A stretch of 64,000 bases of DNA from Sulfuritalea sp. (lineage in GTDB: Bacteria; Pseudomonadota; Gammaproteobacteria; Burkholderiales; Rhodocyclaceae). Shown here piece by piece: positions 48,201 through 58,312 of this stretch. The stretch covers positions 110,380 to 174,379 of the forward strand of contig JAMPYF010000003.1 in NCBI GenBank assembly GCA_023700805.1, in the 5' to 3' direction. A program made the position numbers and the translations under genes. Numbering within the stretch: position 1 is the first letter of the stretch; the number at the start of each line of letters is the position of its first letter. The notes under the pieces are model-generated. The model was not told where the DNA came from. It worked only from the letters and a program-made list of their open reading frames with translations, and ran no database searches.

Positions 48201-49261
48201 CGCGAACTTGCCTGGGCCGCGACGCGCAGCTTTTCGCCGGCCGTCAGCAGGTTCACGCCGGCCGCGACGATCTGCTCGCCGCCCGCGAGGCCGCCGCTGA
48301 CCACGGCTCCGGCGTCGGTGTAGGCGGACACGGTGACGGCCTGCAGGCTCACCGTACCGTCAGCGCCAACTTTCCAGACCGCCGGCCGATCGCCCTGCTG
48401 GAAGATCGCACTCAGCGGCACGATCAGCCGCGGCACACCAGGTGCGCCGGAAGGGAAGCGCACCGTCGCGCTCATGCCCAGCGGCAGCAGCGGGTCGGCA
48501 TCCTTCAGGCTGACGCGCGCCGCATAGGTGCGGGTGACCGGATCGGCGACCGGCGATATTTCGCGCAGACGCCCGACGAGCGGTTTCCCCGCGGCACCAC
48601 TTGCGGCACCAGCGCCGGCCCAGAACGTGACTTCCGCCGCCTGGCCGAGCTTGAAGCCGGCGACCTCGTTCTCGGGCAAGGCGATCGCGATTTCGCGTTC
48701 GCCGTCCGGCGCCAGGCGAAACACCGCCTGGCCGACGCTGACCACCTGGCCCGGCTCGGCCAGCACCTGGCCGATGACGCCGCTGCGGTCGGCCACCAAG
48801 GTCGTGTACGACGCCTGGTTCTTCGCAAGCTGAGCCTGCGCTTCGGCCGCCTTGAAGGCGGTTTCGCGCGCATCGAGCGCCGAGGCGCTGATGTAGTTCT
48901 TCGCCTTGAGGTCGCGGTAGCGCGCCACATCCGCCGCCGCCAGCGCGCGCTGGGCCTCGGCCTGGGTCAGCTGCAGACCGGCATCGGTAGGATCGAGCCG
49001 CGCCAGCACCTGGCCGGCCTTGACCGCCTGGCCGAGCTCGGCGCGACGCTCGACGATCTTGCCGGCGACGCGAAAACCCAGCGTGGTTTCGATGCGCGCG
49101 CGCACCTCGCCGCTGTAGCTGCGCTGCGCGCCGTCCAGCGCCGCATCGCCAGCGCCAACTTTCAGGGTGCGCACCAGCTTGGGCGCAGCCGGCGGCGGCG
49201 GCGCTTCGCTGCAGGCGGCAAGAATCAGGGCCAGCACGGCCAGGGTGGCGAACTTCTTCAT
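48197..49261 (-). CDS. RND efflux membrane-fusion (periplasmic adaptor) lipoprotein
   Basis: Lipobox 'MKKFATLAVLALILAACSEA', 'LGFRVAGKIVERRAELGQAVKAGQVLARLDPTDAGLQLTQAEAQ'. Confidence 0.93.
   Translation of the reverse strand: MKKFATLAVLALILAACSEAPPPPAAPKLVRTLKVGAGDAALDGAQRSYSGEVRARIETTLGFRVAGKIVERRAELGQAVKAGQVLARLDPTDAGLQLTQAEAQRALAAADVARYRDLKAKNYISASALDARETAFKAAEAQAQLAKNQASYTTLVADRSGVIGQVLAEPGQVVSVGQAVFRLAPDGEREIAIALPENEVAGFKLGQAAEVTFWAGAGAASGAAGKPLVGRLREISPVADPVTRTYAARVSLKDADPLLPLGMSATVRFPSGAPGVPRLIVPLSAIFQQGDRPAVWKVGADGTVSLQAVTVSAYTDAGAVVSGGLAGGEQIVAAGVNLLTAGEKLRVAAQASSR
48358..48375 (-). repeat. Dispersed word, variant copy (ggaaagttggcgctgacg on minus)
   Basis: cgtcagcgccaactttcc on plus; inside the MFP gene. 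Confidence 0.45.
49143..49162 (-). repeat. Dispersed ~20-bp word, copy (aaagttggcgctggcgatgc on minus)
   Basis: gcatcgccagcgccaacttt on plus; inside the same MFP gene. Confidence 0.6.
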
Positions 49262-52200
49262 CGGGCGACTCCGGAAAAACGGCGCATGAACATCCAGTAG
49301 AGAAGGGGCATGACGAACAGCGTGAGCACCGTCGAAAAACCCAGGCCCCAGACGATGGAGGCCGCGACCGGGCCCCACAGCAGCGACTTGCCGCCGAGGC
49401 CCACGGCCAGCGAGAACAGGCCGCCGATGGTGGTGACCGAAGTGATCAATATCGGCACCACGCGCCGGCGCGCCGCATACACGGCGGCATGCAGCACGCC
49501 CATGCCGGCGGCCAGGCGCTCGTTGGCGGCGTCGATCAGCACGATGGCCGAATTGACCGCGATGCCGGTCAGCGCGATGACGCCGTAGAGGGTATAGAGC
49601 GAGAGCGGTATGCGCGCCACCAGCAAGCCGAGGATCACACCGGTGAAGGCCAGCGGCACCGTGACCAGGATCAGCAACGGCTGCGCATAGCTCTTGAACT
49701 GCGCGGCAAGGATCAGGTAGATCAGGCCGACGCCCATCAGGAACAGCACGGCCATGGCGTCGAGGCTTTCCTGGATGTCGTCGAGCTCGCCGGAGAAATC
49801 GATGTCGGTGTTGGGGAACTGGACCGCGAGCTTCTTCCATTCGGCGGCGATGATCCTGTTCGCCGCCACGGTGTCGGTGACAGTTTTGTCGAGGTCGGCT
49901 TCGACCGTGATCGCGCGGCGCAGGTTGTAGTGCTTGATGACGCCCTTGCCGATGCGCGTCTCCTCGGTCACCAGCGCGCGCAATGTGGTGCTGCCGCCCG
50001 CCGGCAATGCGATCGGGTCGTCGAGCAGGCGCGTGATGTCGGCGCCGACGGTGCCGGCCGACTTGCCGTCGCCGGTACCGTGCTTCGCCCGCACCCGCAG
50101 TTCGACCTTCTCGCCCTTGTCGCGCATCATCGCCACGATCTCGCCGTCGGCGTGCAGGCGCAACAGCCGCGCCACCTTGCCGGCGTCCAGCCCGGAGGCG
50201 CGCAACGCGCCGCGATCCAGCGCCAGCACCAGTTCGGGCCGGCCGGGAATGTCGTCGTCGGCCACGTCCTTGGCCCCCGGCACGGCGCGCACGATCGCCA
50301 GCAGCGCATCGCCGGCGGCGCGCAGTTCCTGCGGGTCGTCGTTGCGCACCCGCGCCTTGACCGGCTTGGCCAAGGGCGGGCCGCCCGAGATCATGGTGAA
50401 GGTGATCTTGCCCGGCGTCGGTGTGGCTTCGACGTCGGCACGCATGGCCTCGACGATATCGACGACCTCGCGCCCGCCGTTCCTCGGATTCAGCGAGACA
50501 GTGACCTGGCCGTAGGATTCGCCGTAGAGCGGCTCGGTATCGGAGAATTTGACGCCGGCATAGGACGCCAGGTTGCGCGCCTCGCCCGGCTTGAGGTGCT
50601 TGCGCACCACGGCCTCGAGGCGCTCGGCATTGGCCAGCGTCTGCTCGATCGGCGCACCGGCCGGCATGTCGACATTGACGTAGAACAGCCGGATCGGATC
50701 GAAGGCGAAGAACTGGATGCGCACCAGACCCACACCCACGGCCGCCACCGCGCCCAGCATCAGCGCGACGGCGATGACCAGCGAGCGCTTCGGCCGGCGC
50801 ATGACCCACAACAGCCAGCGCGAATACTTGACGCGCAGGAAATGGTTGAAGCGGTCGCGCCAGTTGTTGAGGTGGCCGTCGCCGGGCTTGGGCGCCATCA
50901 CTGCCATGTGCGCCGGCAGCATCCAGTAGGCTTCGAGCAAACTGATGGTCAGGCCCAGGGAGACGACAAAGGGAATCACGAACATGAACTTGCCGACGAT
51001 GCCGGGCAGCAGCATCAGCGGCAGGAAGGCGGCGATGGTAGTCAGCACCGAGGCCGTGACCGGCGCGAAAACTTCACGCACACCCTCGATGGCGGCTGTG
51101 TGTACCGGCTCGCCGCGCTGCATGCGGTAGTAGATGGTCTCGACCACCACCACGGCATCGTCGACCAGCATGCCGAGCACGATGACCACACCGAGCAGCA
51201 CCGAGATGTTCAGCGTGTAGCCGAGCGCATGAAGAATGGCGAAGCTTCCTGCCAGCGAGAACGGGATGCCGAGGCCGACCAGGATCGCGATGCGCGTGCC
51301 GAGGAACAGCCAGCAGATCGCCAGCACCAGCACCAGGCCCTGCAGCGCGTTGCGCTCCATGGTGGTGATCGCCTCGCGCGTCGGTACCGTCTGGTCGTCG
51401 AGCAACTGCAGCTGCACGCCGTCATTGGCGAAGCGCGGGTTCTGCTCGGCGATGTAGGCGTCGAGCCGTTCGATCAGTTGCAACGTATTGGTGCGGCTCT
51501 TCTTGGTCACGGCGAGGATCACCGCGCCCTTGCCCTGGAAACTCGCCAGGCTGCCGGCCTTGGCGCGGCCGCGCGCGACCTCCGCGACGGTACCAAGCGG
51601 CACCGGTTCCCTTCGCGTGGCGCTGCTGACCGGAATGCGGGCGATTTCGTCAGGGTCGGCGGTCTGGCCGATGACGCGCACCAGCCAGGCGGTGCGCTCC
51701 TGCTCGCCGGCGGTTTCGACCTTGCCGGCGAAGGTGTCGCGGAACCAGGCCATGACGTTGTCCGAGACGTCGGTGGCGGTGAGTCCGCGGTTGGCCAGCG
51801 CCACCGGATCGAATTCGACCTGCAGTTCGGGATCGCGCAGACCCGTGGCGAACACCTGGTCCACGCCGGCGATGCGCTCGATGTCGTCCTTGAACTGGCG
51901 GGAGCGCGAGCGCAGCAGTTCGTCGGCGGCCTGGCCGGTGACCAGCACCATGGCCGTGGGGAAGCCGTTCGAAGTGGTGATTTCGAGCACGCGCGGGTCC
52001 TTGGCCTCGACCGGCAGCTCGCTCTTCGCCTTGTTCTGGATTTCGCGGCGCAGGTCGTTGATGCGCTTGTCGAAGACGCGCTCGTCGATGTCGCGGAAAC
52101 GCACCAGGATGGAGGCGATGTTTTCGCGCGAGGAGGACATCACGAAACGTATGTCGGCGACGCCCTTGATCGCATCCTCCAGCGGCTTGGTCACGCGCTT

Positions 52201-52380
52201 TTCGACGTCCTCGGCCGAGGCGCCGGGCAGCACCGCGGTGACCATGACCCAGTTGAAGTTGATTTCCGGATCCTGCTCCCGCGGCATGGCCAGATAGGCC
52301 AGCGCGCCCATGACCAGCACCACCGCGAAGGCGATGTTGGCCAGCGGATGGTTCTGGATCAGTCTTTCGTAAAAACTCAT
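49258..52380 (-). CDS. RND-family efflux permease
   Basis: 1040 aa, 'AMPREQDPEINFNWVMVTAVLPGASAEDVEKRVTKPLEDAI', 'VLLGVVIVLGMLVDDAVVVVETIYYRMQRGE', 'IALTGIAVNSAIVLIDAANERL'. Confidence 0.94.
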   Translation of the reverse strand: MSFYERLIQNHPLANIAFAVVLVMGALAYLAMPREQDPEINFNWVMVTAVLPGASAEDVEKRVTKPLEDAIKGVADIRFVMSSSRENIASILVRFRDIDERVFDKRINDLRREIQNKAKSELPVEAKDPRVLEITTSNGFPTAMVLVTGQAADELLRSRSRQFKDDIERIAGVDQVFATGLRDPELQVEFDPVALANRGLTATDVSDNVMAWFRDTFAGKVETAGEQERTAWLVRVIGQTADPDEIARIPVSSATRREPVPLGTVAEVARGRAKAGSLASFQGKGAVILAVTKKSRTNTLQLIERLDAYIAEQNPRFANDGVQLQLLDDQTVPTREAITTMERNALQGLVLVLAICWLFLGTRIAILVGLGIPFSLAGSFAILHALGYTLNISVLLGVVIVLGMLVDDAVVVVETIYYRMQRGEPVHTAAIEGVREVFAPVTASVLTTIAAFLPLMLLPGIVGKFMFVIPFVVSLGLTISLLEAYWMLPAHMAVMAPKPGDGHLNNWRDRFNHFLRVKYSRWLLWVMRRPKRSLVIAVALMLGAVAAVGVGLVRIQFFAFDPIRLFYVNVDMPAGAPIEQTLANAERLEAVVRKHLKPGEARNLASYAGVKFSDTEPLYGESYGQVTVSLNPRNGGREVVDIVEAMRADVEATPTPGKITFTMISGGPPLAKPVKARVRNDDPQELRAAGDALLAIVRAVPGAKDVADDDIPGRPELVLALDRGALRASGLDAGKVARLLRLHADGEIVAMMRDKGEKVELRVRAKHGTGDGKSAGTVGADITRLLDDPIALPAGGSTTLRALVTEETRIGKGVIKHYNLRRAITVEADLDKTVTDTVAANRIIAAEWKKLAVQFPNTDIDFSGELDDIQESLDAMAVLFLMGVGLIYLILAAQFKSYAQPLLILVTVPLAFTGVILGLLVARIPLSLYTLYGVIALTGIAVNSAIVLIDAANERLAAGMGVLHAAVYAARRRVVPILITSVTTIGGLFSLAVGLGGKSLLWGPVAASIVWGLGFSTVLTLFVMPLLYWMFMRRFSGVAR

Positions 52381-53426
52381 TTAACCGCGGGCGCCGGCTC
52401 GGGTTTGACCACCATGCCATCCTGCAGCGCATGGCGGCCGCGCGTGACGATGCGCGTCTCGGGCGGAAAGTCGGCGCTGGCGGGACGCCCCTCCTGGGCC
52501 TGCGGCAGTTCGCGGAAGCTCGCCTTGCTGCCGTCGAGCACGAATACGCCGTAGCGCCCGTTGCGGCGCAGGATGTAGTCGGCTGGGATGTGCGGTCGCG
52601 GGTCGCGCCAGATCAGGCGACCCTCGGTGCCCGGCGCCGGTGCCGGACCGGCGAAGCGGTAACGCGCCTCGACCGTGCGCGCCTCGCGGCTGATCGCGCC
52701 CGAGATGCGCAGCGGCGTCAGGGCGTGGGTCTGGCCGGCGGCGGCGAACTCGACTTTTCCCGCTGTCGCCAGTCCCTCTGCATCGCGCGCCTGGACCTGG
52801 GCCACCACCTGCAGGTCGCTGGTATCGGCCAGGGTCAGCAGCGGCGTGCCGGGCGCCGCGAGTTCCCCGACCTGGGCCGTGCGTCCCCTCACGATGCCGT
52901 TGAAGGGCGCGGTAATGATGCACTTGTCGACGCCGCGCCGCGCCGAATCGCGGTTCGCGCGCGCCGACTGCACATCGGCCTGGGTGGCCGCGAGTTCGGT
53001 CTCGCGCAGCGTCAGCGCCTCGGCGGATATGAAGTTCTTCTCGCGCAAGCTACGCGCCCGCGCCATCTGCGCCTCGGCCTGGGCCAGGCGCGCGGCGCTT
53101 TGCGCCAGCCCGGCCGCGGCACGCGCCAGGGCCAGTTCGGCGTCCCTGGCATCGAGCTTCACCAGCACCTGGCCGGCCTTGACCGCATCGCCGCTGTCGA
53201 CTGTGATCGCCAGAATGCGGGCGGATGCCTCGGCCGCGATCCGGGTTTCGTTCTTGCCCAGCACGGTCGCCGGCGCCTCGCGCTCGGGGTGGTAGCCCAG
53301 TTCGGCGTAGCGGACCACGCCGACCGCTGGCGGCGCTGCGGCGGCCGGCGGCGCCTCGGCCGGCTTTTCGCCACAGGCCGCCAGCAGCAGCGACAGGCTC
53401 GTTGCAAGCAGAACGAAAGGTTTCAC
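52377..53426 (-). CDS. RND efflux membrane-fusion lipoprotein (GTG start)
   Basis: Start read as GTG AAA CCT TTC; lipobox 'KPFVLLATSLSLLLAACGEK'; 'ARILAITVDSGDAVKAGQVLVKLDARDAELALARA'. Confidence 0.9.
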   Translation of the reverse strand: MKPFVLLATSLSLLLAACGEKPAEAPPAAAAPPAVGVVRYAELGYHPEREAPATVLGKNETRIAAEASARILAITVDSGDAVKAGQVLVKLDARDAELALARAAAGLAQSAARLAQAEAQMARARSLREKNFISAEALTLRETELAATQADVQSARANRDSARRGVDKCIITAPFNGIVRGRTAQVGELAAPGTPLLTLADTSDLQVVAQVQARDAEGLATAGKVEFAAAGQTHALTPLRISGAISREARTVEARYRFAGPAPAPGTEGRLIWRDPRPHIPADYILRRNGRYGVFVLDGSKASFRELPQAQEGRPASADFPPETRIVTRGRHALQDGMVVKPEPAPAVK

Positions 53427-54079
53427 TTTGGTGTTCTCCGTTTGCCGGGCGCGGCCGGCAGTGCCAACCCGCGCAGTGCCAGGTCGAGATGGGTGTTCAG
53501 ATAGACCTGCGGATCGTGGGCAACGCCGCAACAGGCGCCCAGCGAGTAGCGCCAGATCAGCATCATCAGCACCGGGGCGAAAATCACGTCGATCGCGGTT
53601 TCGACGTCGACCGCGCGGAACTCGCCGGCGCCAATGCCGCGCTGCAGGGTGCGCCGCATCAGCTCGCGGCCGCGCACGATCACGGTGTCGTGGTAGTAGA
53701 TCGCCAGCTCGGGAAAATTGCCGGCCTCGCTGATCATCAACTTGGGCACGCCGGCCAGGTGAGTGTTGCCTATGCGCTGCCACCATTCGCGGATCAGGGC
53801 GCACAACAGATCGGCGCTGCTGCCCTCGAAGCTGTCGACCAGGCCCGCGCCCTCTTCCAGAATCGGCACAATGCCTTCCTGGATCACGGCCTTGAACAGG
53901 GCTTCCTTGCTGTCGAAGTAAAGGTAGAGCGTGCCCTTCGATACCCCGGCGCGCGCCGCGACGTCCTCCAGCCGGGTCCCGACAAAACCCTTTTCGACGA
54001 ACAGTTCCAGCGCCGCCGCCATGAGTTCGGCGGGACGCGCTTCCTTGCGGCGCTGGCGGGGGTGGGTGGCAGCTTCCAT
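53423..54079 (-). CDS. TetR/AcrR-family transcriptional repressor
   Basis: 'RPAELMAAALELFVEKGFVGTRLEDVAARAGVSKGTLYLYFDSKEALFKAVIQ' TetR HTH. Confidence 0.95.
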   Translation of the reverse strand: MEAATHPRQRRKEARPAELMAAALELFVEKGFVGTRLEDVAARAGVSKGTLYLYFDSKEALFKAVIQEGIVPILEEGAGLVDSFEGSSADLLCALIREWWQRIGNTHLAGVPKLMISEAGNFPELAIYYHDTVIVRGRELMRRTLQRGIGAGEFRAVDVETAIDVIFAPVLMMLIWRYSLGACCGVAHDPQVYLNTHLDLALRGLALPAAPGKRRTPK

Positions 54080-54094
54080 GCATCACTTCTAATT

Positions 54095-54108
54095 ACTGAC
54101 CGGTCAGT
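54095..54108. promoter_or_regulatory. Putative TetR operator, perfect palindrome ACTGACCGGTCAGT
   Basis: 14-bp perfect dyad in the divergent gap between the TetR gene (ends 54079, minus) and guaC (starts 54250, plus). Confidence 0.75.
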
Positions 54109-54249
54109 CAGTATATCGACGGATAAGCTGGCGTCAAGCCCTGCGCCGGATGCCGGGCGTAGCGCTGCATTTCCGCGGTATGCTCGCCCATGCCGCGTCC
54201 AGGGTCAGCCCCGGCGCCCCGCCCGCGGCACCCATCAAGGAAAGACCCC

Positions 54250-55290
54250 ATGCGCATCGAAGAAGAGCTCAAGCTCGATTTTCAGGACGTGCTGATCCGT
54301 CCCAAGCGCTCGACGCTGACCTCGCGTTCCGAGGTCGATATTTCGCGCGAGTTCGTCTTCCGCCATTCCGGGCGCCGCTACCACGGCGTGCCTATCATCG
54401 CCGCCAACATGGACACGGTCGGCACCTTCGAGATGGCGCAGGCGCTGGACAAGCACCAGTTGGCAACCGCGCTGCACAAGCATTACGAAGAGGCCGAACT
54501 GGTCGGCTATTTCATGGCGCTGCCGGCAAGCGCGACGGTGTTCTACTCGATGGGCATCACGCGCGAAGACTACGACAAGTTCTGCCGCGTCAAGCAGCAG
54601 GCCGGCGACGCGATCGCGCATGTCTGCGTCGACGTCGCCAACGGCTACACCAAGTCCTTCATCGATTTCGTGCAGCGCCTGCGCCAGGCCTGGCCCGACA
54701 TCACCATCATGGCCGGCAACGTCGTCACCGGCGAGATGGCCGAGGAACTGATCCTCGACGGCGCCGACATCGTCAAGGTCGGCATCGGTCCCGGCTCGGT
54801 GTGCACCACGCGCAAGATGACCGGCATCGGCTATCCGCAGCTCTCCGCCATCATCGAGTGCGCCGACGCAGCCCATGGCCTCGGCGGGCTGATCTGCGCC
54901 GACGGCGGCTGCACCTCGCCGGGCGACCTGGCCAAGGCCTTCGGCGGCGGCGCCGACTTCGTCATGCTCGGCGGCATGCTCGCCGGCCACGACGAATGCA
55001 TGGGTGAGACAGTGGAGCAGAACGGTGTGCGCAAAGTGCGCTTCTACGGCATGAGCTCGCGCGCGGCAATGGACAAGCACGCCGGCGGCGTCGCCAACTA
55101 CCGTGCCGCGGAGGGCAAGGAGGTGCTGCTCGACTATCGCGGCCCGGTCGAGGCAACTCTGCAGGAGATACTCGGCGGCGTGCGCTCGGCCTGCACTTAC
55201 GTCGGCGCCCACCAGCTGCGCGAACTCTCCAAACGCACCACCTTCATCCGCGTCGCACGGCAGTTGAACGAAGTCTTTGGGCAATCCTGA
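54250..55290 (+). CDS. guaC: GMP reductase
   Basis: '[30 protein letters not shown]', '[20 protein letters not shown]', '[47 protein letters not shown]'. Confidence 0.96.
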   Translation: MRIEEELKLDFQDVLIRPKRSTLTSRSEVDISREFVFRHSGRRYHGVPIIAANMDTVGTFEMAQALDKHQLATALHKHYEEAELVGYFMALPASATVFYSMGITREDYDKFCRVKQQAGDAIAHVCVDVANGYTKSFIDFVQRLRQAWPDITIMAGNVVTGEMAEELILDGADIVKVGIGPGSVCTTRKMTGIGYPQLSAIIECADAAHGLGGLICADGGCTSPGDLAKAFGGGADFVMLGGMLAGHDECMGETVEQNGVRKVRFYGMSSRAAMDKHAGGVANYRAAEGKEVLLDYRGPVEATLQEILGGVRSACTYVGAHQLRELSKRTTFIRVARQLNEVFGQS

Positions 55291-55936
55291 CGTCATGCAC
55301 GGACCGGCACGGACCGCCCGCGGCCTCCTCTTCCTGCTGGCCATACTGCTCGCCGTTGCCTGCGGCGGCGACAGGAAGGAAGACGCCTTGCCGGCGGGCA
55401 GCAAGGTGCTGGCGCTGGGCGACAGCCTGACCGCGCCGCACGGCGTCAAGCCCGGCGAAGACTGGCCGGCGCTGCTGGCGCAGAAAACCGGCTGGGTCGT
55501 GATCAATGCCGGCATCAGCGGCAACACCAGCGCCCAGGCCCTCGAACGCCTGCCGGCGCTGCTCGAGGAACACCAGCCGCAACTGGTGCTGGTGAGCCTG
55601 GGCGGCAACGACATGCTGCGCAAGCTGTCGCAGGAGCAGACGGTGGCCAACCTCGGGCGCATGCTCGACCTGGCCAGGGCCAGTGGCGCCAAGGCGGTGC
55701 TGCTGGCGACGCCGAAGCCCAGCATCGCCGGCGCGGTATTCAACAGCCTGTCACCCGCCGATTTCTATGCCGACGTGGCCAAGGACAAAAAGGTGCCGCT
55801 GATCAAGGATGCGCTGCCCGAGGTGCTGTCCGACACGGCGCTGAAAAGCGACCAACTGCATCCGAACGCCGCCGGCCATGCCCTGCTCGGCGACAAGATC
55901 CACACCCAACTGAAGAAGTTCGGCTTCGCCGGCTGA
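55277..55936 (+). CDS. GDSL/SGNH arylesterase-lysophospholipase (TesA-like), N-terminal lipobox-like signal
   Basis: '[23 protein letters not shown]', '[10 protein letters not shown]', '[13 protein letters not shown]'. Start may be ATG at 55295. Confidence 0.9.
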   Translation: MGNPDVMHGPARTARGLLFLLAILLAVACGGDRKEDALPAGSKVLALGDSLTAPHGVKPGEDWPALLAQKTGWVVINAGISGNTSAQALERLPALLEEHQPQLVLVSLGGNDMLRKLSQEQTVANLGRMLDLARASGAKAVLLATPKPSIAGAVFNSLSPADFYADVAKDKKVPLIKDALPEVLSDTALKSDQLHPNAAGHALLGDKIHTQLKKFGFAG

Positions 55937-57897
<1,961 letters not shown>

Positions 57898-57898
<1 letters not shown>

Positions 57899-57913
57899 GA
57901 GTTGGCGCTGGCG
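57898..57913 (+). repeat. Dispersed word, copy (agagttggcgctggcg)
   Basis: Starts at the last base of the thiC stop codon, in the thiC-ykgJ gap. Confidence 0.55.
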
Positions 57914-57933
57914 GGACGGCGGTAAGCGGCATC

Positions 57934-58173
57934 ATGGACTGCCGTCCCGGCTGCGGCGCCTGCTGCATCGCGCCCTCGATCAGCACCCTGGACAAGCCCG
58001 CCGGCGAGCCCTGCGTGCACCTGACGCCCAACTATCGCTGCACGCTGTTCGGCAGCTCGCGGCGTCCTTCCTGCTGCAGCGGCCTGCAACCATCGGTCGA
58101 GATGTGCGGCGAGAACCGCGAACAGGCGCTCGCCTGGCTCGCCCATCTGGACAAAGCCACCTCCCCGGACTGA
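57934..58173 (+). CDS. YkgJ-like cysteine-cluster protein
   Basis: 'MDCRPGCGACCIAPSISTLDKPAGEPCVHLTPNYRCTLFGSSRRPSCCSGLQPSVEMCG'; short in-frame ATG inside a longer ORF. Confidence 0.85.
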   Translation: MDCRPGCGACCIAPSISTLDKPAGEPCVHLTPNYRCTLFGSSRRPSCCSGLQPSVEMCGENREQALAWLAHLDKATSPD

Positions 58174-58241
58174 CCCTAAAGCCTGAGGCAGCGCCGCGTG
58201 TCGAACCGAAGCTTGCTTCAGCCCCCCGCACGCCGGGTGAC

Positions 58242-58279
58242 TTGAAATTGTCATACATCCAGCTAGAATGACCATTCTA
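58242..58279 (+). promoter_or_regulatory. Candidate sigma70 promoter (TTGAAA-16-TAGAAT) with inverted repeat TAGAATG-ac-CATTCTA over the -10
   Basis: -35 at 58242-58247, -10 at 58264-58269, perfect 7-bp arms at 58264-58279. Confidence 0.5.
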
Positions 58280-58312
58280 TGAATGGGTGAATTCTGACCG
58301 GAGCAAATCGTC

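Noticed and set aside
49489-52554. 1021-aa plus-strand ORF antisense to the RND permease
   Set aside because: Composition (His/Gln/Arg/Asp rich, no domain) and exact antisense overlap fit a GC-rich codon-phase artefact; the minus-strand RND protein is unmistakable.
54235-55743. 502-aa minus-strand ORF opposite guaC and the GDSL esterase
   Set aside because: Shadow ORF spanning two well-supported plus-strand genes.
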